Origin: Actinomycetota bacterium
GTDB taxonomy: Bacteria; Actinomycetota; Thermoleophilia; Solirubrobacterales; 70-9
NCBI GenBank assembly: GCA_018268415.1
Contig: JAFDWO010000109.1
Location: forward strand, 1-41,822
Direction: 5' to 3'
Length of the DNA: 41,822 bases
The translations under genes were made by a program, and so were the position numbers. This document shows positions 7,769-16,116 of this stretch, piece after piece (position 1 is the first letter of the stretch; every line of letters starts with the position of its first letter). The notes beneath the pieces were generated by a model. The model searched no databases, was not told the origin of the DNA, and was given only the letters and a program-made list of their open reading frames with translations.

Positions 7769-8623
7769 TCAGTCCCCTTCGCCGAGGAAGGCGAGCACCG
7801 ACGTGGTGAACGGCCGCGGCTGCTCGATCATCACCCAGTGGCCGCTCTCGCCGAAGGCGTGAAGCTGGACGTCGGGGAGCACGTCCATCAGCGGCAGCGA
7901 GGTCGCCTCGAAGGGGACGATCCGGTCGTGATAGCCGTGCGCCAGCAGGACCGGCTTGTCCAGGGTGCGCAGCTCCTCGTCCGACAGGGCGAGGTCATCG
8001 ACCCCGTTCTGGCGCGGCTCCGGGAACATCGCCGCGAAGGCATCGCGGACGATCGGGTCGACGCTCGCCTCATAACGCATCTGAACGAGCTCGTCGGTGA
8101 CGATCGACTGGTCGTAGGCGAACAGTTCGATCAGCCGGCGCATCGCCGCCGGGCTCGGGTCGTAGCCCCAGACCTCGGCGAGGCCGCTCGGGATCGGACC
8201 GCCGATCCCCATCGTCCCCATCACCACCAGCCGGTCGACCGCCTCCGGTCGCGCCGCCGCCATCGAAAGGGCGATCGCGCCACCCATCGAGTTGCCGATC
8301 ACGCTGCAGCGCTCGATCCCGAGCTCGTCGAGGAGCGCCAGCGCGTGGTCGGTCCAGAGCTTGCGGCCGTACCTGACCGGACCATCCGGCTGGGTCCGGT
8401 TGAAGCCAACCTGGTCGGGGGCGATGACCCGATAGCGCTCGGCCAGGGCCGCGTAGATGGGACGCCAGTTGCTCCAGGCCGAGACGCCAGGGCCGGAGCC
8501 GTGGAGCAGCAACAACGGCGGGCCTTCGCCGGCGTCGTGGAAGAAGGTGTCGACCCCCATCACGGTCAGCCGCCGGCCGATCGCGTCGGGATCAAGGGTC
8601 CTGGATTCGGTCTGGGTGGTCAT
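7769..8623 (-). CDS. Alpha/beta hydrolase, meta-cleavage product hydrolase type
   Basis: A 284-residue hydrolase closely resembling the BphD/HsaD/XylF class, which hydrolyses C-C bonds in 2-hydroxy-6-oxo-dienoate ring-cleavage products to release 2-hydroxypenta-2,4-dienoate plus an acid. The family's oxyanion segment HGSGPGVSAWSNW is at residues 41-53, the nucleophile S112 lies in GNSMGG, and the acid D233 (GYHDRIVPF) and base H262 (ESGHW) complete the triad. It is the first gene of its operon, divergent from the extradiol dioxygenase at 8828 whose product it would take, with an operator in its promoter. The side chain released is not evident, so the original aromatic substrate remains unknown. 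Confidence 0.88.
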   Translation of the reverse strand: MTTQTESRTLDPDAIGRRLTVMGVDTFFHDAGEGPPLLLLHGSGPGVSAWSNWRPIYAALAERYRVIAPDQVGFNRTQPDGPVRYGRKLWTDHALALLDELGIERCSVIGNSMGGAIALSMAAARPEAVDRLVVMGTMGIGGPIPSGLAEVWGYDPSPAAMRRLIELFAYDQSIVTDELVQMRYEASVDPIVRDAFAAMFPEPRQNGVDDLALSDEELRTLDKPVLLAHGYHDRIVPFEATSLPLMDVLPDVQLHAFGESGHWVMIEQPRPFTTSVLAFLGEGD

Positions 8624-8667
8624 TGGGCCTATCTGTCTGAAAGTGGTTGAGTCGGTCGCGACGCTAC

Positions 8668-8688
8668 CACTTATAATGATTCGGTGTC
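8668..8688. promoter_or_regulatory. Operator copy upstream of the hydrolase operon
   Basis: Centre at 8678, left half-site CACTTATAAT, right half-site ATTCGGTGTC. A TTGACA hexamer on the minus strand (8685-8690) overlaps its edge, so occupancy should affect the minus-strand promoter of the hydrolase, SnoaL, MDR and SDR genes. Confidence 0.5.
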
Positions 8689-8736
8689 AATTGCAGGGAG
8701 GCACTTTCGCCGCCCTCGGCGCGTCCGGCCGAGAAT

Positions 8737-8757
8737 CGACTATAATGATTCTAGGTT
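8737..8757. promoter_or_regulatory. Operator copy with embedded -10 box upstream of extradiol dioxygenase
   Basis: Centre at 8747, half-sites CGACTATAAT and ATTCTAGGTT. The TATAAT at 8741-8746 can act as the -10 box for the plus-strand dioxygenase gene at 8828, though no good -35 is visible. It lies 69 bp from the operator at 8678, so the two could be bound together across this divergent promoter. Confidence 0.6.
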
Positions 8758-8827
8758 AACGGGAACGTGTCGGTCTTCTCAGGGGCGACTACGCTCGTAA
8801 GTCCTCCACAAGGGAACGGAGAGAGAG

Positions 8828-9811
8828 ATGGGAATCGCCCACGTCGCACACGCCGAGCTTCGGGTCACCGACCTCGAGGCATCGCGAGACTTCTTCACCA
8901 GGGTCCTCGGGCTGTTCGTCAGCCACGAGGACGACGATCACGTCTACCTGCGCGCCTGGCAGGACTGGGACGACCACACCCTGGTCCTCACCCGCGCCAG
9001 GGTCAGCGGCCTCGAGCACGTCGCCTGGCGTGTCGACGGCCCCGCGGCGCTCGGCGAGTTCGAGGCGCAGCTCAAGCGCCTCGGGATCGAGACCGGCTGG
9101 GTCGAGGGCGGCAGCGGGGTCAGCCTCGGTCACGGCGACGCCCTCCGCTTCACCTCGCCCGCCGGGATCCCGACCGAGCTGTTCTGGGAGGTGGAGCGGT
9201 ACGTCGAGCGGGACGAGAAGCTGGCCTCCAAGCTGCCCAGCCACCCGCAGCGCTACACCGGCAACGGCGTCCACCCGCGCCGCTTCGACCACGTGAACTT
9301 CCTCGTCAACGACCCCCAGCCCGAGCAGGAATTCTGGAGCGAGGAGATGGGGATCCGGCACAACTACTACATCACCGGTGACGTCGGCAACGGCGAACAG
9401 CGGCTCGCCTCGTGGCTGGCGAAGACCAACCTCTCGCACGAGATCGCGCTGATGCGCAACCGCGACCAGAGCGGCTCGCTGCTCCACCACGTCGCCTACT
9501 ACGTCGACACCGCCGACCAGATGGTGCGGGCGGCGACGATCCTCGCCGACGCCGGCGTAAAGATCGAATGGGGCCCGGCGGCCCACGGCACCAGCGGCGC
9601 GATCTTCCTATACTGCATCGAGCCGTCCGGCAACCGGGTCGAGGTGTGGAGCGGCGGCTTCCTCCTCTTCGCGCCGGACTGGGAGCCGATCCGCTGGGAC
9701 CCGTCGGTCTCGCCGCTCGGCCTTGAGATGTGGGGCTCCGACATGCCCGACACCTACCTGCGGTACGGGACGACCCTGGGCGCCCCGGCGGCTGCCCCCC
9801 AGCCCGCATGA
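8828..9811 (+). CDS. Extradiol ring-cleavage dioxygenase (catechol 2,3-dioxygenase type)
   Basis: A 327-residue two-domain vicinal-oxygen-chelate enzyme of the length usual for type I extradiol dioxygenases. The catalytic C-terminal domain shows the 2-His-1-carboxylate Fe(II) ligands: H155 (RFDHVNF), H220/H221 (LLHHVAYYVD) and E272 (NRVEVW). The reaction opens a catechol ring next to the hydroxyls to give a yellow 2-hydroxymuconic-type product. AACGGAGAGAGAG precedes ATG 8828. The stop overlaps the start of the class II aldolase-like gene (ATGA). It diverges from the C-C hydrolase operon and is under an operator. The window holds a second such enzyme at 18391, which suggests two catechols or two alternative substrates. 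Confidence 0.9.
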   Translation: MGIAHVAHAELRVTDLEASRDFFTRVLGLFVSHEDDDHVYLRAWQDWDDHTLVLTRARVSGLEHVAWRVDGPAALGEFEAQLKRLGIETGWVEGGSGVSLGHGDALRFTSPAGIPTELFWEVERYVERDEKLASKLPSHPQRYTGNGVHPRRFDHVNFLVNDPQPEQEFWSEEMGIRHNYYITGDVGNGEQRLASWLAKTNLSHEIALMRNRDQSGSLLHHVAYYVDTADQMVRAATILADAGVKIEWGPAAHGTSGAIFLYCIEPSGNRVEVWSGGFLLFAPDWEPIRWDPSVSPLGLEMWGSDMPDTYLRYGTTLGAPAAAPQPA

Positions 9812-10458
9812 ACGACCCCCCGGGCGGTGGAGTGGTCGCCGCCGCCCGGGCGCTCGCGGCCGCCGGGCTGGTCGACGCGTTCGGCCACGTTTCGGCCCGC
9901 GACGGCGACGCGGCGCTGATCACCCCGGCGCTGCCGATGGCCGCGGTCGACTCGGCCGACCAGCTGGTCGAGCTCCCGCTCGGCGACCTCGCGGAGCTGC
10001 CGGCGGGCGCCCCCAAGGAGGCCTGGATCCACTGGGCGATCTACCGCGCCCGCCCCGACGTCGGGGCGATCTGCCGCGGCCAGCCGCCCTCCCCCCTTGC
10101 CGTCGCCGCGATCGCCGACGAGCTGCCCGCGGTGCTCGGCCAGGGCGCGATCGCCGGCGCCCCGGTGCCGGTCTTCCGCGACGCCCGCCTCGTCCGCGAC
10201 CCCGACCGCGCGATCGACCTGGCGACGACCCTGGGCGACGCCCCGTCCCTGATCATGCGCGGCAACGGCGCCCTCGCCACGGCGTCCACCCCCGGCCGGG
10301 CGATGGCCCGCCTCTACCTCCTGGAGCGCAGTGCCGACACCTGGCTCCGCGCCGCCGCCGCGGGCGAGCCGCGTCCGCTGGGCGAGGCCGAGGCGGCGGC
10401 GTGGCAGGCCGCGGGAGAGGAGCTGCTCGAGCGGCTGTGGCGGTACCTCGCCCCTTAG
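9808..10458 (+). CDS. Class II aldolase/adducin-like protein lacking zinc ligands
   Basis: A 216-residue protein with the overall class II aldolase pattern: GHVSARDGDAALITPAL near the N-terminus, a WIHWAIYRARPDVGAICRG segment and a late MRGNGALATA segment. ATG 9808 overlaps the dioxygenase stop. In active members the metal site is formed by HxH (as in HTHS) and a later His in NHG; here the corresponding stretches read CRGQPPSPL and RGNGAL, so all three histidines appear to be missing. The protein may have lost aldolase/epimerase activity, or use a different chemistry such as decarboxylation or a structural role beside the dioxygenase. Translational coupling supports a pathway role. Confidence 0.72.
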   Translation: MNDPPGGGVVAAARALAAAGLVDAFGHVSARDGDAALITPALPMAAVDSADQLVELPLGDLAELPAGAPKEAWIHWAIYRARPDVGAICRGQPPSPLAVAAIADELPAVLGQGAIAGAPVPVFRDARLVRDPDRAIDLATTLGDAPSLIMRGNGALATASTPGRAMARLYLLERSADTWLRAAAAGEPRPLGEAEAAAWQAAGEELLERLWRYLAP

Positions 10459-11018
10459 GTCGTCGATTCCACGGCGGGAGGGGACGGCGGGGGTGCGGGC
10501 ACTCCGGGCGCGGGCCGTCCACACAACCTCGGGGCGCCGGCGGTGGCCTGGGCTCCTCATGGGGGTCCTGGCAGGCTGTGACCCCCATGAGGAGCCCAGG
10601 ACGTGAGGAGTGCGTGGGAGAGGCGTCACAGGGACGTGAGGAGGTCGGAATTACGTGACGGTCCCGTATCGAAGAGGGATCCAGAGCGCCCATCCGTGAC
10701 GAAGATGCCGGGAACGTCACGCTTTCCGGGAGGTTCGGTCGCCTTCCGGGCCGGAAACACGGGGTCGGAAACGCGCTGCGTACTTTGACCCCCCTATAGC
10801 AGGGTCAATGTACGCAGCGCGGTCGTCACTGTTGGTCAACACGGGAGGAAGCGTGGAGTTCCCGACTTCTCCGTCACGAGGTCACTCCCCCGTCACGGAT
10901 CCTCGACGCCTTTCATACCCGGCCCTCTCGGCCACGGCCACGGCCTGCCTCGGGCCGTGGCGAGAGGGCCGCGTCCCTTTCCCCGGGCGCCAGCTTGGGA
11001 GCGCCCCGTCCCTTCCCC
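10459..11018. repeat. Hairpin-rich intergenic element, copy B (inverted relative to A)
   Basis: No gene is seen between two convergent 3' ends (class II aldolase-like, VOC protein). Strong inverted repeats occur at 10547-10567/10580-10600 (21 bp), 10772-10791/10802-10821 (20 bp with one mismatch) and 10920-10939/10953-10971 (19 bp with one bulged base). Read in reverse complement, order and flanks match copy A at 1-735: GGTATGAAAG after the GGCC-rich stem, CCTCGT-ACGGAGA, TCCTCCCGTGTTG-CCAAC, the CGCGCTGCGT stem and finally the hairpin with the shared 14-nt loop. The two copies bracket the 736-10458 gene block in opposite orientation. Confidence 0.75.
10547..10600. repeat. 21-bp perfect stem with the shared loop
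   Basis: Arms 10547-10567 and 10580-10600 are perfectly complementary. The string CCTGGCAGGCTGTG (10567-10580) is the exact reverse complement of the loop at 590-603. Placed at a convergent gene junction, it could act as a bidirectional terminator, although no U-tract follows. Confidence 0.85.
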
Positions 11019-11552
11019 CTATCCCAACGCCGCGCGCAGCAGGTCGCTCCCGTCCCACCCTGCGGCGGCCGCTGCGAACATCGCGAAGAAGCCGCGGAGG
11101 CCATCGCTGTCGGCGTGCAGCTCCAGGTCGTGGCCGAGGGAGGCGGAGGCGTCGTGGTAGGTGAAGTCGACGTCGTCGCCGAAGCGGGCGTGCAGGTATT
11201 CCGGCAGGCCGACCGACTCGAGGCGGGCCCGGGTCGACTCGACGTCGGCGGGCGGCACGGCGTAGGCGACGTGGTGGAAGCGCGGCGGGCTCGGCGCGGC
11301 GAAGCGGGCGGCGGCGCGCTCCGGCGCCATCGCGGCGATCACCATCAGCTCGACCGGGACCTGGTTGCAGATGCCGAAGGCGGAGGCGTGGACGAACTCG
11401 GCCGGCTCGCCGCGCGAGGTGACGTCGGTGACCGGGACCTCGTCGAGGAAGAAGAAGGGCCCGGCGCCGAACTGCTCGTGGAGACGCTTCGCCGCCGCCT
11501 CGATCGAGTCGACGACGTAGGCCAGGTGGTGGATCTTGCCGAGGTCGTTCAT
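11019..11552 (-). CDS. VOC-superfamily (glyoxalase-like) protein
   Basis: A 177-residue protein with two beta-alpha-beta-beta-beta modules typical of the vicinal oxygen chelate fold. Possible metal ligands are H9 (KIHHLAYVV), a mid-protein E (VELMVI), a second H in RFHHVAYAV, and E in LELHAD, matching the H-E-H-E pattern of glyoxalase/epimerase members rather than the H-H-E pattern of extradiol dioxygenases. ATG 11552 overlaps the aldolase stop (ATGA), so it is the last gene of the lower-pathway operon. Function could be an isomerase, epimerase or lactonase step; it is not assignable further. Confidence 0.75.
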   Translation of the reverse strand: MNDLGKIHHLAYVVDSIEAAAKRLHEQFGAGPFFFLDEVPVTDVTSRGEPAEFVHASAFGICNQVPVELMVIAAMAPERAAARFAAPSPPRFHHVAYAVPPADVESTRARLESVGLPEYLHARFGDDVDFTYHDASASLGHDLELHADSDGLRGFFAMFAAAAAGWDGSDLLRAALG

Positions 11553-12559
11553 GCCGGCGCCCGGGCGAGCTCGGCGGCGATCTCGATGATCAGGTCCTCC
11601 TGGCCGCCGACCGCCTTGCGGTTGCCGACCTCGACCAGGATGTCCTTGGTCGAGACCTCGAAGCGCTCCGCCGCCCGCTCGGCGTGGAGGAGGAAGGACG
11701 AGTAGACGCCCGCATAACCGAGCAGGAGCGAGGCACGGTCGACGACCTGGGGCCGGTCCATGATCGGCCGCACCACGTCCTCGGCGACGTCGAGCATCGG
11801 GAAGGTCTCCGCGTTCACCTCGACCCCCAGCTTCTCAAAGACCGCGGTGAGGACCTCGGTCGGCGCGTTGCCGGCGCCGGCCCCGAGACCGCAGGTGCAG
11901 CCGTCGATCCAGGTGGCGCCGGCTTCGTGCCCGGCGACCGAGTTGGCGATCGACAGGGAGAGGTTCTCGTGACCGTGGAAGCCGACCTCGGTGCCGCCTT
12001 CGAGGCCCTCGCGCAGCGCCCCCACCCGCGCCTTCACGGTGTCCGGCATCAGCGCCCCGGCCGAGTCGGTGACGTAGACCGTCGCGGCTCCCGCCGCCTC
12101 CATGATCTTCGCCTGCTCCAGCAGCCCCTGCGGCGAGTTCATGTGGGCCATCATCAGGAACCCACAGGTCTTGAAGCCGAGCTCCCGGGCGAAGGCGAGG
12201 TGCGACGGCGCGATGTCGGCCTCGGTGCTGTGGGTCGCCACGCGGGTGACCGACGCGCCCAGCTCGCGGGCCCGCGCCAGGTCCTCTTTGACCCCGATGC
12301 CGGGCAGCAGCAGGACCGCGATCCGCGCCCGCTCGACCGCCCCGACAGCCGCCGCGATCAGCTCGAACTCGTCGGTGAGGGAGAAGCCGTAGTTGAAGGA
12401 GGCGCCGCCGAGCCCGTCGCCGTGGCTGACCTCGATCACGTCGACGCCCGCCCGGTCGAGCGCCCCGGCGACGGTGACCACCTGCTCGACCGTGAGCTGG
12501 TGGCGCTTGGCGTGGGAGCCGTCGCGCAGGGTCGAGTCGACCAGCGTCAGGTCCGCCAT
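11549..12559 (-). CDS. dmpG: 4-hydroxy-2-oxovalerate aldolase
   Basis: A 336-residue HMGL-like TIM-barrel aldolase that splits 4-hydroxy-2-oxopentanoate into pyruvate and acetaldehyde. The start is ATG 12559, which overlaps the dehydrogenase stop. The N-terminal motif STLRDGSHAKRHQ gives R12 and D13 (substrate and metal) and H20 (acid-base); the metal histidines H195 and H197 lie in GFHGHEN. The C-terminal communication domain is present, as in DmpG/BphI/HsaF proteins that channel acetaldehyde to the partner dehydrogenase at 12559-13446. Gene order hydratase, dehydrogenase, aldolase matches classical meta-cleavage lower pathways. Confidence 0.95.
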   Translation of the reverse strand: MADLTLVDSTLRDGSHAKRHQLTVEQVVTVAGALDRAGVDVIEVSHGDGLGGASFNYGFSLTDEFELIAAAVGAVERARIAVLLLPGIGVKEDLARARELGASVTRVATHSTEADIAPSHLAFARELGFKTCGFLMMAHMNSPQGLLEQAKIMEAAGAATVYVTDSAGALMPDTVKARVGALREGLEGGTEVGFHGHENLSLSIANSVAGHEAGATWIDGCTCGLGAGAGNAPTEVLTAVFEKLGVEVNAETFPMLDVAEDVVRPIMDRPQVVDRASLLLGYAGVYSSFLLHAERAAERFEVSTKDILVEVGNRKAVGGQEDLIIEIAAELARAPA

Positions 12560-13446
12560 CAGGCCGCCACCTCCGTCGCCTGGCGCAGCCGCGCCAGCTC
12601 CTCGCCGACCGCCACCGCGGCGGCGGTCATGATGTCGAGGTTGCCCGCGTAGGCGGGCAGGTAATCGGCCGCCCCCTCGACTTCGACGAAGATCGCCACC
12701 CGGCCGTCGTCGAACTGGGGCTCGCCGCGCAGCCGATAGCCCGGCACGTAGGTCGCGACCTTCTCCCGCATCGCCTCGATCGAGGCCCGGATCGCGTCGC
12801 GATCGGCGTCGGCGTCGATCTGGCAGAAGACCGTGTCCCGCATCATCAGCGGCGGCTCGGCCGGGTTCAGCACGATGATCGCCTTGCCGCGCTCGGCGCC
12901 GCCGATCTCCTCCAGGCCCTTGGCGGTGGTGCGGGTGAAAGCGTCGATGCTTTCCCGCGTCCCCGGCCCGGCGGAGAGGCTGGCGATGGTGGCGACGATC
13001 TCCGCGTACGGAACCGGGGTGACCGCCGACACCGCGGCGACCATCGGGATCGTCGCCTGCCCGCCGCAGGTGATCATGTTCACGTCGGCGGCCTCGCGGT
13101 GCTGCTCGAGGTTGACCACGGGCACCACGCCCGGGCCCAGCTTGGCCGGGGTCAGGTCGATCGACTGCAGCCCCGCGGCCGCGATCTTCGGCGCGTTGGC
13201 GCGGTGGGCGCCCGCCGAGGTGGCCTCGAAGACGAAGCTGCACTCCTCCGGGTGGGCGACGATCCAGTCGACCCCCTCGGCCGAGGTGTCGAGCCCGGCC
13301 GCGGCCGCGCGCCGGAGGCCGTCGCTGTCGGGGTCGATGCCGACCATCGCCCGCGGCTCCAGGGTGTCGGAGCGCTGCAGCTTGTACATCAGGTCGGTGC
13401 CGATGTTGCCCGAGCCGAGGATCGCGCAGGGGACCTTCTCGCTCAT
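12559..13446 (-). CDS. dmpF: Acylating acetaldehyde dehydrogenase
   Basis: A 295-residue NAD-dependent enzyme converting acetaldehyde and CoA to acetyl-CoA, normally bound to the preceding-step aldolase. The nucleotide-binding motif GSGNIGTDL is at residues 11-19 and the catalytic cysteine is C127 in [14 protein letters not shown] 13446 follows AGGAAGGAGTAACG, a clear ribosome site; an upstream in-frame extension overlaps the hydratase gene and is rejected. The stop overlaps the aldolase start (ATGA). Length and motifs fit the DmpF/BphJ/HsaG family. Confidence 0.95.
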   Translation of the reverse strand: MSEKVPCAILGSGNIGTDLMYKLQRSDTLEPRAMVGIDPDSDGLRRAAAAGLDTSAEGVDWIVAHPEECSFVFEATSAGAHRANAPKIAAAGLQSIDLTPAKLGPGVVPVVNLEQHREAADVNMITCGGQATIPMVAAVSAVTPVPYAEIVATIASLSAGPGTRESIDAFTRTTAKGLEEIGGAERGKAIIVLNPAEPPLMMRDTVFCQIDADADRDAIRASIEAMREKVATYVPGYRLRGEPQFDDGRVAIFVEVEGAADYLPAYAGNLDIMTAAAVAVGEELARLRQATEVAA

Positions 13447-13459
13447 CGTTACTCCTTCC

Positions 13460-14254
13460 TCATTCGCCGAAGGTGGTGGTGACGCCGCCGAGCTCGGCGA
13501 ACTCGGCGTGGACCGAAACTCCGGCGGCGACCCCCACCGCGGCGTGCAGGGCGCCCGCCAGGACCAGGTCGCCCGCCCGCAGCGGCACGTCGAACTCGCC
13601 GAGCTTGTTGGCGAGCCAGGCGACGCACCGGATCGGGTTGCCGAGCACGGCGGCACCGGCGCCGGTCGCGGCGACCGTGCCGTCGACGCTCAACACCATC
13701 CCGATCGTGCGCAGGTCCAGCGCCTCGACCGGCGTCAGCCGGCCGCCGCAGACGACCCGCGCGGAGGAGGCGTTGTCGGCGATCGTGTCGGGGAGCTTGA
13801 TCTTCCAGTCGGCGATCCGGCTGTCGATGATCTCGAGCGCGGGCAGGGCCCCGGCGACGGCGCGGAGCGCGTCGGCCGAGCTCACGCCCGGGCCCTGCAG
13901 GTCGGTCTCCATGACGAAGGCGATCTCCGCCTCGACCCGCGGCGCGATCAGCGCCGAGACCGGGATCGGGTCACCCTCCTCCACCACCATGTCGTCGAAG
14001 ATCGCGCCGAAGTCGGGCTCGTCGACGCCGAGTTGACGCTGCATCGCCAGCGAGGTGAGGCCGACCTTGCGCCCGCGGACCAGGCCGCCCTCGTCTTTGC
14101 GCCGGTGCACGTTCAGTTGCTGGATCCGGTACGCGTCGGCGATGCTGAGGTCGGCATCGGTCTCGGTCAGCGGCGCGATCGGCTCACGGCTCTGCTCGGC
14201 GGCCCGCAGGCGGGCTGCCAGGTCGGCAAGTCGGGTCTCCTCCGTCGCGGCCAT
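13460..14254 (-). CDS. 2-keto-4-pentenoate hydratase
   Basis: A 264-residue FAH-superfamily hydratase of the MhpD/DmpE/HsaE type that adds water to 2-hydroxypenta-2,4-dienoate to give 4-hydroxy-2-oxopentanoate. Family features are KVGLTS (about residues 63-68), the metal-binding EAEIAFVME segment (about 108-116), and [11 protein letters not shown] (about 140-150). It is the first gene of the lower-pathway operon, 13 nt before the dehydrogenase gene, and its promoter holds an operator shared with the divergent FAH-family gene at 14335. Decarboxylases of the 4-oxalocrotonate branch are close relatives, but the aldolase and dehydrogenase neighbours favour hydratase. Confidence 0.88.
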   Translation of the reverse strand: MAATEETRLADLAARLRAAEQSREPIAPLTETDADLSIADAYRIQQLNVHRRKDEGGLVRGRKVGLTSLAMQRQLGVDEPDFGAIFDDMVVEEGDPIPVSALIAPRVEAEIAFVMETDLQGPGVSSADALRAVAGALPALEIIDSRIADWKIKLPDTIADNASSARVVCGGRLTPVEALDLRTIGMVLSVDGTVAATGAGAAVLGNPIRCVAWLANKLGEFDVPLRAGDLVLAGALHAAVGVAAGVSVHAEFAELGGVTTTFGE

Positions 14255-14273
14255 CGAACGGCTGCGAACCTAT

Positions 14274-14294
14274 CACACATAATGACTATGTTGA
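14274..14294. promoter_or_regulatory. Operator copy between hydratase and FAH genes
   Basis: Centre at 14284, half-sites CACACATAAT and ACTATGTTGA, a weaker match that keeps the TAAT-G-A core. On the minus strand a TTCAAC ... TAGGTT pair with 17-bp spacing overlaps it and could be the hydratase operon promoter. The position serves both divergent genes. Confidence 0.45.
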
Positions 14295-14334
14295 ATTCTG
14301 TTACGGTCGACGAACGAATGCGGAGGAGAGTGGG

Positions 14335-15264
14335 ATGAACTACATGCACGGCCCGGAGCGAGTCGGCGTCGCCCGCACCGCCGCGGGCAGCGAGCTGGTC
14401 GCGGCCTACGGCGACCGGGTCGTCTCGCTGACCGCGGCGCTCGGGTGGGACCACTGCTCGACGGTCGAGCTGATCCGCCGCTGGGACGAGCTGGCACCGC
14501 GCCTCGAGGAAGTCGGCGACTCGGCGCCCGCCCTCGATCCCACGGGCCTCGCCTGGGAGCCGCCGGTGATGCCCCGCAAGCTGATCTGCGTCGGCGCCAA
14601 CTACACCGACCACGTCGAGGAGATGGCCCGCGCCGGCGCGCCGAAGGTCGAAGCCACGCCCTTCCCCTTCAGCTTCCTCAAGCCGCCGACGACGGCGCTG
14701 GTCGGCAGCGGCACCGAGGTCGCGATCCCCGGCTTCGCCACGGAACTCGACTGGGAGGCCGAGCTCGCCGTGGTGATCGGGCGCCCGGAGCTCGCGCGAA
14801 CCGACCCGATCGGCGCGGTGTTCGGGTACGCGGCCTTGAACGACCTCTCGCTGCGTGACTTCGTCGCCCCCTTCCCCCACCCGCTCGGGCTCGACGCGGT
14901 GATCGGCAAGGGGTGGGACGGCGCCGCCCCGATGGGGCCCTGGATCACCCGCGCGGCGGCCGCCGAGGACCCGGCCTCGATGCCGATCGAGCTGCGCGTC
15001 AACGGCGAGGTCAGACAGCGGAGCTCGACCGCGAAGATGATCTTCTCGGTCGCGCAGCTGGTCGCCTACTACGCCCGGGTGCTGACCTTGGAGCCGGGCG
15101 ACGTGATCGCCACCGGGACGCCCGCCGGGGTCGGCGCCGGCGCCCGGCCGCCGCGGTTCCTCGCCGCCGGCGACGTGGTCGAGATCGAGATCGGCAACCT
15201 GGGCACGCTGCGCACGCCGATCGCCGCGCCGCGCGAGCCGATCACGCTCGCGATCGAGCGCTAG
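14335..15264 (+). CDS. Fumarylacetoacetate hydrolase (FAH) family enzyme
   Basis: A 309-residue protein with a variable N-terminal region (to about residue 80) and a C-terminal FAH catalytic domain. Metal-site residues are visible as E141 and E143 (DWEAELAVVIG) and D170 (ALNDLSLRD). The substrate segment ICVGANYTDHVEE (about residues 84-96) and the late GDVIATGTPAGVG loop are classic. GGAGAGTGGG precedes ATG 14335. It diverges from the hydratase operon under a shared operator. Possible activities are acylpyruvate hydrolase, a decarboxylase of an oxalocrotonate-type acid, or hydroxymuconate isomerase; with a C-C hydrolase already present, it may act on the product of the second dioxygenase. 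Confidence 0.82.
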   Translation: MNYMHGPERVGVARTAAGSELVAAYGDRVVSLTAALGWDHCSTVELIRRWDELAPRLEEVGDSAPALDPTGLAWEPPVMPRKLICVGANYTDHVEEMARAGAPKVEATPFPFSFLKPPTTALVGSGTEVAIPGFATELDWEAELAVVIGRPELARTDPIGAVFGYAALNDLSLRDFVAPFPHPLGLDAVIGKGWDGAAPMGPWITRAAAAEDPASMPIELRVNGEVRQRSSTAKMIFSVAQLVAYYARVLTLEPGDVIATGTPAGVGAGARPPRFLAAGDVVEIEIGNLGTLRTPIAAPREPITLAIER

Positions 15265-15292
15265 AGCCGCCCCGCGCCCCCTCCTGAACCGT

Positions 15293-15313
15293 CTAACATA
15301 ACCATTATAGGTT
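15293..15313. promoter_or_regulatory. Operator copy upstream of the SDR-P450 operon
   Basis: Centre at 15303, half-sites CTAACATAAC and a perfect ATTATAGGTT. It ends 34 nt before the SDR start at 15348 and follows the FAH stop, so it marks a separate promoter for the SDR, P450, reductase and second dioxygenase genes. Confidence 0.6.
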
Positions 15314-15347
15314 TTAGCTTTACCCTGGGAAACAGAAGGAGAGAGAT

Positions 15348-16106
15348 ATGCGCTTGGAGGGAAAGCGGGTGCTGATCACGGGCACGGCCGGTGGTCAGGG
15401 AGAGGCGGCACAACGGCTCTTCGCCGCCGAGGGCGCGCGGGTGATCGGCTGCGATCTGCGCGAGGGTGCGGCGGCGGAGACGGCGGCGGCCCTGCGCGAG
15501 GAGGGACACGACGTGCACGGCGACACCGTCGACCTCAGCGACGCGACCGCCGCGGGCGACTGGGTGAACGGTGCCGCCGGGCGGCTCGGCGGGATCGACG
15601 TGCTCTACAACAACGCCGCGGGCTTCGGCTTCGCGCCGTTCGCCGAGATGACCCACGACCTCTTCCGGCGCGTCCTGAACGTCGAGCTCGAACTGGTCTT
15701 CAACACGATCAAGCCGGCCTGGACGCACCTGCTCGCGGCGGGCGGCGGGTCGATCGTCAACACCGCCTCCTACTCGGCGCTGCGCGGCATCGCCCCGCTC
15801 GGCCAGGTCGCCCACGCCGCCGCCAAGGGCGGCGTCATCGCGATGACCAGGTCGCTCGCCGCCGAGGGCGCGGCCGACGGCATCCGCGCCAACGCGATCT
15901 CCCCCGGCTTCGTCAAATCGCCCGCCACCGACGCCGCCGTCCCCCGCGAGGGACGCGAATGGCAGCTGTCCAAACACCTGATCCAGCGACCCGGCACCGG
16001 CGAGGACATCGCCTACCTGGCGCTCTACCTCGCCTCCGACGAGTCCGCCTGGGTCACCGGCCAGAACTACTCGATCGACGGCGGCGCCACCGCCGGCTAC
16101 CGCTAG
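15348..16106 (+). CDS. SDR-family oxidoreductase with His in place of catalytic Tyr
   Basis: A 252-residue short-chain dehydrogenase: cofactor motif TGTAGGQG (residues 11-18), D36 after beta-2 suggesting NAD preference, NNA at 88-90, catalytic-serine segment NTASYS (about 138-143) and terminal GQNYSIDGGATAGYR. The YxxxK motif reads HAAAK, so H156 replaces the usual tyrosine while K160 is kept. GAAGGAGAGAGAT precedes the ATG. It is the first gene of the P450 operon, 10 nt before the P450. If active, His may act as the base; alternatively the fold binds cofactor without normal catalysis. It probably handles an alcohol, diol or hydroxy acid near the P450 step. Confidence 0.85.
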   Translation: MRLEGKRVLITGTAGGQGEAAQRLFAAEGARVIGCDLREGAAAETAAALREEGHDVHGDTVDLSDATAAGDWVNGAAGRLGGIDVLYNNAAGFGFAPFAEMTHDLFRRVLNVELELVFNTIKPAWTHLLAAGGGSIVNTASYSALRGIAPLGQVAHAAAKGGVIAMTRSLAAEGAADGIRANAISPGFVKSPATDAAVPREGREWQLSKHLIQRPGTGEDIAYLALYLASDESAWVTGQNYSIDGGATAGYR

Positions 16107-16116
16107 GAGGATCGAC

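Noticed and set aside
1..11018. Composite transposon with copies A and B as ends
   Set aside because: No transposase, integrase or target-site duplication was seen, and the elements are internally made of many hairpins rather than clean terminal repeats.
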